A stretch of DNA of 64,000 bases from Clytia hemisphaerica (taxonomy: Eukaryota; Cnidaria; Hydrozoa; Leptothecata; Clytiidae). The translations under genes and the position numbers were made by a program. Where the stretch lies: positions 1,644,239 through 1,708,238 of the forward strand of contig CACVBU010000271.1 of assembly GCA_902728285.1 (NCBI GenBank), given 5' to 3'. How positions within the stretch are numbered: the first letter of the stretch is position 1; each line of letters begins with the position of its first letter. The notes beneath the pieces were generated by a model. That model was given only the letters and a program-made list of their open reading frames with translations. It did not search any database and was not told where the DNA came from. Of this stretch, positions 1 through 11,300 are shown piece by piece.

Positions 1-184
1 GGCCTCGTTTAAGTGCATATGAAATATATATAAAAGTGTATCAAGATAATCTTTTTGCATACTTTGTGTAGATTATTCTTAGCAAGTTGTCTCATTTGTT
101 CGTTCAAATTTTTCGATGACGTCAATTTCTAAGAAATGAAAAAGAAATAAATTTGTTAATGAAAGAATTTTTTAAAAATGCCTT

Positions 185-415
185 AAAGCCGGTCTCCACT
201 TGCGTACGCTGCGATCGCACTTTTTTTGAACAAAGCTTCCATGATATTGGTCAAAAGAAAAATGAAGCAATCCCATTGGGGGGCGATCTGACGTAACGGC
301 AACGTAACGGTGACGTAACAGCGCGTTACATCTTTATGACGTAATATGTTTTCCAAGCAAAAAGGATTGAAGCCAAAAGGTGCGATCGCAGCGCGCGCAA
401 GTGGAGACCGGCCTT
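185..415. mobile_element. MITE with GCCGGTCTCCACTTGCG ends
   Basis: Inverted ends of about 30 bp including TGCGATCGCA. The interior has three TGACGTAAC/AACGTAAC words (about 290-330). The ends resemble those of the element at 51253-51964. A CT microsatellite follows at 438-460. Confidence 0.75.
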
Positions 416-602
416 TACTGCCAAATAAGGTTGATGTCCTCTCTCTCTCTCTCTCTCTCGAGCTCCACCTCTCGCCCGTTCTCCATTTCTCTCGCTTTTG
501 TTTCTCTCCTCCACCAAATTTCTTGAAAACCAAAGGTATTAATCAAATAAATTCATTTTTTGTTTTATAGAGAACAACATAAAAATCACAAAAGAAGAAA
601 AA

Positions 603-818
603 ATGAAATTGAAGAACAAAGTTATCATTGGAATGATTTTGATATTGCTACTTGCCGATTGTGTGGAACCTCGCAAGAGAAAATCAAAAAAGAGAAAACC
701 AAAAAACGAAAAAAGTTTACTTGAAAAGGTTTACAATTTTGTCACGGACGAGACAGTGATCAAAATATTTGATATAGGTTATCGAATGTATCGAGAAAAA
801 GAGAAAGAAGATTTATAA
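603..818 (+). CDS. Candidate small secreted basic peptide
   Basis: 71-aa ORF. Residues 1-20 look like a signal peptide (short Lys-rich n-region, core IIGMILILLL, then ADC). The mature part has a dense Lys/Arg stretch (EPRKRKSKKRKPKNEK) followed by an amphipathic-looking segment (LLEKVYNFV, IKIFDIGYRMY). Only one Cys is present, so no disulfide fold is expected. A splice acceptor-like TTTTTGTTTTATAG ends at 570, 32 bp upstream of the ATG, so a 5' UTR exon or a trans-splice site is possible. Function unknown; a cationic host-defence peptide or propeptide-derived signal are both possible. It could also be a chance ORF. Confidence 0.45.
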   Translation: MKLKNKVIIGMILILLLADCVEPRKRKSKKRKPKNEKSLLEKVYNFVTDETVIKIFDIGYRMYREKEKEDL

Positions 819-992
819 CAATTTCATTTTTATGTATAATCTTTATGTATGATATTTAGCAGAACTAAACTACACGGGCATTATTGATTCGAAGATTTGC
901 GTAGAAAAGAAACTTGAAACTTTACTGGGCACGGAAAAAAATAGAACAATAGGTACTTTACTTTACATGTTAATTAAAAAAATCATTTTTAC

Positions 993-2338
993 CTTCAGTT
1001 CGTCGACACAAATATCGAACAGTTTTTGACAACACTCTTTGTATTTGACATCACTCGGTTCCAGCCCCCCATACTTCAATACCACACCATCGACCAATGT
1101 ACGCAAACGCTAGAAAAAAATTATATTTATAAAGACTTTTTTTATCGGGTAAATATAGCAGTCGGGGGACCAGATTTTTGAAGATGTGGCTAAATTTTCT
1201 AACCGCGATAATTTTCTTAGATGAAAAATTCCACGGTGTGACCGAATTTTGAATCATCTTTTTTGACGTATATGTAGTGTTTTCTAGTTAAATGTTTCAC
1301 TATAATCATTAAAAAATTTACAATAGCTTAACTCATTACACATTTTTCCGTTACAATGCACAATCTTTTTCAGAAGGAAAGAAATCACTCATTTACCATT
1401 TTCAAACAGTTTTTGCATCCTGTAAATGCCTTTTTAAAAAAGAAGACGAAATCTTTTTGTAAAAACCTCCCCCAAAAACAAGTAGAAGCTTACAGTATAA
1501 ATTTAGAGTAACCTTTTAGTAACAGTAACAAACACTTACTCTCATGGTCTTTTCTTTACGAGTTTCTAAATACGGAAACAGAGAAAAAGTTAAACTTAAC
1601 TTACCAGTTACCAGTTAGAGCTACCAGTAGAAAAGAACGATAACTCTAGGCCTGAACACAAATTCGATCGAAGGACGCGAGGAGGGACGCTTTGATGAGC
1701 ATTTTATAATTCAATCTAGGGCATTAACCAACAAAAAGGGCTCTTTGAGTTTTATTGCATCGAAAATTGAATAGAATTTCGCGTCGATCAACCGAGAAAT
1801 TCCGAGATTGACCGACGGAAATTTTTATTTGAAAAGTTGGCTTCCAGCCAGTCTCGTGAGCTTGATTTCCCAAAACAGTATTTTTTTTACCAGCGTCCCC
1901 TCCCCCGCTGTAACCCGCAAGTATATTGAAAAACGCCCTTGATCAAGGTACGTGCGTATAAGATTGCCCTAATATCCGTTCTCAAAAGCAACGATGAGTT
2001 TAGGTTCGCTATAAAGACCCTAAGTTTACTGAAAATGTTTTTGATCATTTCTACCTTTTTTGACCGGTTGGCTACTTTTCCTTTTGGAAGCTGCGGAAGG
2101 TTTTTCTTCACTGTTTTTCATCATTTCTGTTTTGCTTAGCGAACGTTTTATACCAGGTACCACTCTTTGTTGTTGGCTTGATGACGACTCCACCGGTTGT
2201 GGCCCCGTAGAGCCAGTCTCTGATTCAGGCTCTTCAATAAATACGGCAAGGTTATTTGTTTCTTCTGGAACATATCTTTTTTGAACTTTAGTTAATCGGC
2301 CATCAAGACGCACTGCGGAAATCGAATCGAGACAGTAG
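993..2338 (-). CDS. MTBP: MTBP C-terminal exons (three)
   Basis: Exon 2055-2338 (284 nt) continues HGI with DYCLDSISAVRLDGRL and VQKRYVPEET, then a Ser/Gln/Lys-rich hydrophilic tract ending in a basic nuclear-localisation-like stretch. Microexon 1540-1565 is only 26 nt and reads TRKEKTMR. Exon 993-1109 (117 nt) reads RLRTLVDGVVLKYGG and KECCQKLFDICVDELK, matching the conserved Sld7-like C-terminal domain. Donors are GTAGAA, GTAAGT and GTAAAA. The exon after 993 is missing: the next plausible acceptor downstream gives an immediate TAA. The end of the gene may therefore lie to the left of the window. Confidence 0.8.
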
Positions 2339-5300
2339 CTGAAGAGGAAATAGGATTTTCATAGAAAAACCACAATAAGGTCTTTTAAATCAACCGGCGA
2401 ATCGGATGGAAGATTCATCAGTGATAGTCTGATAACCACCTTCGACTTTAGGTATTACATGTGACCTAAAATAGCAAAACCTCACGTCAAATTTTAATCT
2501 ACACTAGGCCGCGGAAAATTGTCATTAAAGAGAAAAGATATCGTAATTTAGTTTTATTTACAGCTATTGCCAGTAAGATTATCTGTAAAGGTGGTGCGAA
2601 ATGCGAATATGGGCGACCGCCAATTATCTATCGTGGTTCAAAAGAACGATGACTTTGACGTCAATTCTTAAAAATTTATATTTGACGTCAGAGATAATCT
2701 TATACAGTACAGTATCTTTACTTCAGCATTTAGTTGAAAAAGGACATTCTGCAATAAAGTCAGAAGTTGGTTTCAAGAAAAAAGTACAAATCAAAGTCGC
2801 ATATTTCAATCTTTTCAAATCTTTGCAAGTAAAAATGTCTTCGATAAAAGCAACCGCAACCGCAACAGTCTCCGACGAAAAATTATTGACAAAAAATTAC
2901 CAAAACTCTGGAACATCCAAACGAACATCTGGAACATTATTCTTATCCCAAGAAAAATACACTGAACAACACATCACAATGACAGAAAAAGAAGAACAAA
3001 TTAAGAAGCTTCAAAATCAGATCGCCCTTGTTGAAGTTCGTTTTGCATGGGAGATGGAAGGTTTGGTGAATCAAGTGGCAGAACAATCTGAAGCGATTAC
3101 GTCATTGACCGATGCGAATAAAATGTTGAGAGGAGAGTTGGAAAATTGGAAGAAAATGCTTGAGAAACTTTCTGAATAATGTCTATTAATTTTAACCTTA
3201 ACTTTAGTATGTAAAAATATTTTTAATTCATAGCAGTATTATCTTTTCATAAATACAAAATTTATTTATAACTCCCCGAAAATGGATCATTATTATATCG
3301 AGTTTGTAAAGACTCTCTACATGATATCAAGCTGCATATCCGGCCAAACCAATTGCCTGACACTGCATAGTCTCGGGTTAATAAACGGGCTGAAATAGGG
3401 TAGTGGATGGATGGTCTAAATCTAGTGGTCGAAGGGGTGGTCAGAAAATTAAATGTCCTGGGTGGAAAATCTTAAGAAATTTCTTAATATAGTTTTATAT
3501 AGTCTTTAACCCTATTCGGCCTAGGGGGGGGCTCTTTCTGTTCGGACGTCAAACTATTGGTAATAGCTCCTGAAATAATAGAGCTTTTGCCTTGAAATTT
3601 TCTGTAAATTCCTAACTTTTATTTAGCTTCAAAATAAAAAAAAATTTGACACCTAAGAATTTTCACACCTTGAGTATGATGACATTTCTGACAGTAAGGT
3701 GTCACAAAAATTGACACTTTTCCAATACAAATTTATTTTTAATGTCTAATATATCGTTTAAACCGTAATTTATTGAATATTTAGGATAAAATAAGCATTT
3801 TAAACTCAGACAACTTTTTTCTAAAGCTTTTGTTAGAATACAATAGCTATTTATAAGAACAAAGGAAATTTTCGGTTTTTGCTCACCTTTGGCATGATGA
3901 GTGACGTCATCAAAAAATTTTTTTTGTCAAAAGTTACCTTACGTGACAAAGATCTTGTGTGCCAAATTTCACCCAAAAAGACCAACTAGATCAAAAGTTA
4001 AGGGGTGGTACAGGAAAAGCCCCCCCCTAGTTCTGAACCGCCCCTAAAAGCCTAGGTTGAATAGGGTTAAATTACTTTATCTTTTTTTCATCTATCTATT
4101 TTCTGTTCCATTAGCGAAAATGTTAGTAAAAAGTTAGTTCATGCTAATCAAGTTCCTTGTGCTAATAAAGAAATGGAAAATAGAAAAAAGGAAGGAAATT
4201 AGGCTTTTCCAGATAAAGTTCGTACCCTGTTGAGGATTTTATTTTTTTTCGGTCGTACCCTTGGAATTCCAGGTAACAGATTCCTGACCCCCTTGGAAAT
4301 CCGGGCCTGCATGACTCCTTACCTCTATGGAATTCTTTAATCAAAATTTCTGATCCCCTGGAATTCCGAGCCTACATGACCCCTGTGGAATTCTTTAATC
4401 TAAATACTCTTTACCCTATGGAATTCGTCTTGATTTTTAGAGACCCCATGACTCCCACTCCCTTAATTTGAGGTATCCTATGGAATTCTGGAATTCCCAA
4501 CTACAGGGAGGGGGGTGTACGGACTTTATCTGGAAAAGTACATTCAAAATATTTCTCTGAAAATTATTAGGCAGGGGGTTTGAGAAAAACAATTACCGAA
4601 TAGGGCCCTTATTAAGTACCCGAAACCCTTCCCTTAAGCATGCCTAAAAGCACACACTCCCAAGGCCTCTGCGCTTTTCAAAGTTAGAAAACAAAGTGTT
4701 TTGATTAACTTCACTATTAACCGCCTTAGAAATGGGCGACAAATTTATTGCAAATTCGACCGATGCCCCTTTGAAAGTACAAAAGTAGAGAGTGCAACCC
4801 TGAATAGAGTAGGAAAGAATGTGGACCCACCCCTTTAAACCTATTTCTGAAGACAATATCCAGTCTCCCCTTTCTTCAGTTTTTCAGAAAGCGGCATCCC
4901 TCATTGAAGGAATTGAAGAAAAGTTCAGTCAGACCATGAAAAAAACAACTGTAAAAATCGAGGTAAAAAACCGCAGGAACCGAGTCAGGACATAATAACA
5001 ATGCGTATCGATACTCTGAAAGCAATACAGGGTTAATCTAATCACCTCAAAGTCAATTTTGGACAAACAGACAATGGATTTCATATGGGAATGAAATGTG
5101 CCCTGCTAGCGCGACGGCCGTTCACCTTCAAATAAATTGTTCCGTCAAATAAATCAAAAAAATGTTTTGACGTCAAATATAATAACCAATTTTTGAGTTT
5201 AAAAAATTATCGTTTGTATTATTGTTTAAAGTCAAGTCCAGGTACTGGTAGAGTACTTAAATACAGTACTTAAATATCAAAACAAGATGTCTTCTAACAT

Positions 5301-8300
5301 TAACGATTGTGGAAATTCCAGCATTGGTAAACTTGCAACAACAGCAACTTTACACCATGGTGGTTGCAATTTTACCAGAGATTCACCAGAGCTGAAGGAC
5401 GATCGACCAAAGAAATATCAAAAGTTAGAAGCGAACAATACAGATATCAGTGAACTACAAGATCAGTTAGAAGAGGTTGAAATCAACTTAGCGTGGAATG
5501 TAAATTGCTTGCAAGACAAAATTGTCAATCAGTCCAAAAAGATTTCAACCCTTACTATGGAAAATGAAGAACTGAAAAGGGATTTGATCGATTATAAGGC
5601 GAAAATTGAACATCTTATTCAAAACAAGACTTGATGTGATGTAATTATATCAAAAACTGCGAGACAAAGATGTATATTTAGCTTTTCTAAACCACGGTAG
5701 TTTCCTAGTATCTTTCATTATCAATTTCCATCTTATCTTGCACCAGAGTGGACCCAATTTTTATTTCTAACGCCATTGTAGGCGTATATTTGTGAGCTTG
5801 TTCAAGTGTTGCTCTACAATCTCCCAAACAAAATTAATCTGTAGAAATACTCGCTAGTAATAGTTTCTTTACCAAACACATACAGATGTTCTTGAACTCT
5901 GTGTCATTATAGTCCTTATAAAAAACACTGGTCTGGAAGTTTGTTGTTTTAACTTTTTGTTAGATTTTTAATTTCGCATAGCGAAAGTATTACAATCGGT
6001 TTTCTGCGGTTGTAGTGCTAAAAATCAACACTCAGCACTCGTTCTTCGTGTTCATAGTGCTCCACATGTTCTTCTAGAACATTCTAGAATATTCTAAAGA
6101 TGGACTCACGCACAAAGATGAATAACAGCGTTTCTTTAATGGTTCTACAAGGTGAATGTAACCAAGGGTGTGTAAACATTCCTTGTGAAAGCTTTTTAAT
6201 GGCTGCTTGAAGTCAACACTTTTTGTACACTTTTCTCCTGCTGTGTATATATTTTTATTATGTTTTCTGGTAACTTGTAGAGTATTTAAAGAGGTTTGTC
6301 ATTCGTTTACTACTTAGTATTTTATGTTTGTGTAGTTATTGAATGCACCAATAAGCTTTTACAGTGCTCAGTAGAGTTTTTTGGCTATTTTTTGATCACA
6401 CCCCCACAACAGACAACAGAACCCTTCAATACAAAAACACAGGTATAATATTTTTTAACAATTAGTCATAGGTGTTGATAGTGAGATGAATAGAGCTTTT
6501 CGTCGTTGATCACATTCATATGGAAGCAGCCATTTTTTATACAAATCATAGATTGCCGAAATAGATTTGCATGGTTTTGCATATATAAATGTAGAAAATG
6601 ACGTCATTTTCAAAATGATTTATCTTTTTTCAATTTATGATTCACCTGTACCTGTACCTCAAGCGCTGTTTCGTGGAAATAGGGCTTTCTGTGGTTATAT
6701 AGACCACAAACTTTTTGATTTTTGGTAATATTCGATCGTGTGTTCGATTGTGCGTTGTTCGAGTAAAACGTTTGATTGGTTTGATTGATTGTAAATTACC
6801 TTCGATTTTGTTTGATTACGATTATGTTCTATAAGTTTGATTGGGATTAAATTAAATTGGATCACTTCTTTAGAGCTTTTTTAGCGTGGAAGGCCAAGCG
6901 CGTAAGTATATACGGTACGATAGTGAATAAAATCAAAAAAATGAAGAATTTGAGATTGACAACAACCGTTGTACGGAGCATAATTGCATTAAAGATAATG
7001 AAAAAATGAAGATTCAATGCCATAAATGTCAAAGAATGCTACATTATGCCTGCACTGGACTACCATCATACCAGCTGAATATGTTTTTGAATAAAGGTTA
7101 CAGAAAATACCAATGCATAACTTGTTGTTCTCTGGCAAAATACCTCAGCATAAAAATCCATCATCAAGCAGAAAGAATAGAGTGCTGTACACACAGCTAT
7201 AAAAAAATTGACGCATGTGAAACCATTATACACCATAAAAGTGAGAATGAAAAGAGACTTAACACCGTGGTCAAGGACTTACAGGCAAAATGTCAGGAAT
7301 ACCTAAAAGACAAAAATCAAGTAACTGATCTAATCCAGAGCCAATTTTCCGTCCTGGAAAAGAAGCTATCCACCAAAATTGAAGAGACAATGAATGCTAA
7401 GATTTCGAAAGTTCAAGTGGCTAAAGAACCAAAAAGTTTTGCCGACGCTGCGAAAGTAAATAGTTCGTTGAACCTAAACAACATGAAGCAGTTACTCAGA
7501 AGGGAGAAAGTCGAAGAACAAATCGAAGACCAAAGAAAGCTTTCAATAGACGCAAACATCATCATCCACGGGGTGCGTGAAAAAGAAAATGAAGAAGATA
7601 TCGATTTCGTAAACGAACTTTTGAACGACGTCAACGTAAAAACTCAACCAACCTTCGTTTCTCGAGTTGGAGAACAATCAAATGGTGTGCGTCCAATCAA
7701 AGTCGCCTTCAAAGACAGCCATATAAAGTACCGCTTCATGAAGAAGTTGACTGAACTAAGACAGCACGAGAAGTACGTAAAATTGAGCATCACCGACGAC
7801 TTAACGAAAATGGAGAGAGAGCAAATCAAAGAATGGAAAAGAAGAGCAGACGAGATGAATAAAGCCAAATGAAGATTTTAATTGGAGGGTGCGGGGAAGT
7901 CCTCGTGACAAACTGTACCTAAAAAAGATTTTTTGTACAAGATCGGTTTAGAGGCCCTCGTGTGCCTGGACTGTAATTCTTTAATAAATAAATAAATAGA
8001 TTCATTCGATTGACACCGTCTGTCCATAACATGTGAAGGTGGAAATCAATCTACAGTATATCTTATCCACCATTGTTGTCATTGTTGGAAAAACTTTTGG
8101 TTGTAACGAGTGGGAGAATGTTAAATAGATCTATTGCTAGTCCGGATGTCCTGTTGAATAATTAAAAACTCTAGCACTAAAACAATGACCACATATAGCA
8201 CATAATTATTCTGATTATGCATATATTTTTCTTACAGTAATCATTGTTTTGAGGCTGGTCTTTTTAAATTATTCAACATCCTGACTAGCAAAAGGTCTAT

Positions 8301-11300
8301 CTTGAATAGACCTTTGTTTTCATAGGACACTGCCTGGACATGTCCAGGTTAATTAAGGCTACAACCCTGCCAGCACAGCAGCCTTGCTGAAGCACCGGAC
8401 ACAAAATGGCTGGTGTCAACCGAGAAAACTTTGTTTCACTGAACAAGGGACCAGATTTGAATAGACCTTTTTTCAAAGAAGCCACCCTTTTGAATAATTA
8501 TGTAGTCCAGCAGAAAAACAATAATAAAACCATGCATAATTATTACAATATACATGATACAGTAATTATGCATGGCTCTATCATTGTTTTTATGGCTGGA
8601 CTACATAATTATTCCACAGGACGTCCTCTTTGAAAAAAGGTCTCTGTTGCTCGGTAAAAGGAAAAAGTCTGGTGCTTGTCCAGCTTCAAGTATTTGTGCA
8701 ACTTAACACTAGACAAACACCAGACAGTTTTGAGCGGTGTAATCTAATAATACTTTTCAGCATCCAACAGAAGATGAGCAACAGTCTGGTGCATCGGCAG
8801 GGTAGATGAAGCTCCAACATCACAACAACAAAACACAAAAGAATAATTTATAAATGAGTTTATTCATTCTTATTGTTGCTTTGATATTGATGCTGGAGTC
8901 TGGAGTTTTTAATTGTATTCAACTTGACATTGCACTCCTGAAGGGGCCATCAACAAATCATTTTCAATTTTTAATGGCATTCGGCTGTTAACGGGTAGAG
9001 GAAGGTTGACCCCATGCTGCTAAGAAGATTTGTAAAGGTCAATAATATTTTTTTTCCATAAGCATAACATTGCCTTTCTATAAGCATGCATTTTGATATC
9101 CAAACAATGGCTCTTATTGTTTAATAAAATTCGAACCTGGAATAGGGGTACAGCAGGTGGGAAAAAAATTGAGTGACAGTGCTAAATAAGCCCGTTATTC
9201 TGTCTTGGCCACAAGCCTTGGTTGAGCTTTTTTAACATATTTTCATTCGGTTGGAAAATTTGGGCTTAAAACAGCCAAATTTAATTTATTTTATTAATTG
9301 ATACTCTCATTTTTCAGTTTGGAAAAACTTAACTCAGATTGAGCCTTTGGGTAGGTATATTAACTTTTTTTGAGTGCAAGTTACACTTATTCTGTATACT
9401 TTGTAAGAAGTATATTCCTAAGAAGTATAAAGGGGGGTATAAAGTGTTAGACTACTGTAGCCTAGGATAATTTATACTATTCTTCTGTATGAAGTCAATT
9501 GTGAAATTGCCATCTATAGAAAGCCTTTTCTACGCTTATAAAAAAGATGGAAAGGTTTTAGGGGGGTTGTACTTTTACAGTGTGACGGGATTGGCCCTTT
9601 TTAACTACGGTATTACGGGATTTGACGAAAAAAAGACGGGAAAACGGTATTTTAAAATCAGACGGTGACGGTATTTAGTCTATTTTTTGCCAATCTGCCG
9701 GTATTTTAACCTCTACAAACTGGTGTGACAGTGTTATCATTTTTTTCAATTTTCGGGATTACGGGATTCAGCCAAAATTTTGACGGGAAAACGGTATTTC
9801 GAACCCCTACAAACCAATGAAGTATAAACCCGAAGGGCTAGAAGTCAATCTCTTTGGTAGGATTTGAAGCCAACAAATCCTACCAAACTTGCGCGGCCTT
9901 GAGCGGCTCCTCTGTTTTTTACACAAATGACAGATTGAAACTAAAATTTACCGCTAAATTTCGAAAAAAATATCAATCGTAAACAAAGGAATTGCTACAT
10001 TCAATCTGTCGTCAAAAATGCACTTTTTCTTGCCTGAGAAAGGTTTCGGGCTTTAAACTCAATGCTACAAACCCCCCCCCCCATTTAGGTTCTCTATGAA
10101 AAAGTATATAGTATGGTATCTACAACCTCGTGTACAATATTCTTCATGCATGATGATTGTACAGATGATTGTCTGTCGTTGTACAGCAGATACCCCCCCT
10201 GCTTGACCTCGTTATTTTATGGTGAATTTCTCTCATTTCGAATATTATGCGAAATTTTCGACTTCCGAGTCGTCTTGTTTCCTTTGGTATTATCAAAGGA
10301 CGAAAATCGATTTGCTCAGTTTTTTATGACGTTACCGAGTACTCCTCTTGGGATTGGTTTAAGATTTAATCACATGAGCAAAAAGTGAGCAAAACAAATC
10401 TATCAACGCAAGTTCAAGTAAGAAACAAGGGAATAAAATATAAGGCTTCCAGACCGGGATTTTTATACGGACTATGGTGTCATGATGTGTCTTACAAATG
10501 AATATTTTGGTGACTTACTCTATACCATGGCCTATTTCTTCCCTTGCTTCTGTATATTCCAGTTTCTTGATCTTTTCTGTGAAAAAAAAAACGTATAACA
10601 TTTTAGCTTATGCAATCTTTAGACCAGAGATAATACGTAGGAATACAACTAAATCACTGTCTCCTGTAATTGTATAAGAGCATGCGACTCAGTTTTGGTC
10701 AAAACCTTAACAATTCCAGCCTCAGATTTCAGAAATGGCTGATTTTAAGTCCATAAGTGCGAATAAAGTAAGCATATATTATATCAAGAACATTTCATTC
10801 TGAAAGTCACAGAATAAAATAAGAATAGTTGAGCCTCATATAAAATTAACTTGTTCTTTTTAAAAGAATGTTTTGGTGAAGGAATAGGGCAGTATGAAGA
10901 GAGGGAAGTATAAAAAAATTATCACCTTCAGCTTTGAGGTTTTTGAACATTCGATCCATGATGATGGGTACAGGTTGTAAATTCCTAACTGACGTTCGCC
11001 CGTCCTTCTCAAACATCTTTATGAATTGTGGAAAGATTTGCGCTGATTCTGCATTGTAAAGTGAAAGTTAGACACCTTTCAAGAGGTCAGGGTTCGATTC
11101 ATACTCAGTGCTACGATTCACTTGGCAAGTGAATATACTTTCGCTCAGGCCAACCCTTGCCATGTGAGGGGAATTGGGTATACAGAAACTCGGTGACTTG
11201 CGTCAGTGTCTCGCATGCTGGCAGACAGTATAACCATAGCGAAGACAGATCTAACGAGACGATTAGACAGCTCAATACAAGACTGGGCTGTAAAAGAGAA

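Noticed and set aside
183..570. ORFs of 63-116 aa on both strands, Arg/Glu-rich
   Set aside because: They read through a MITE (185-415) and a CT microsatellite; low-complexity translation.
10113..10388. 91-aa plus-strand ORF
   Set aside because: Lies in a repeat with copies at 63570-63835 in which the frame is not kept.
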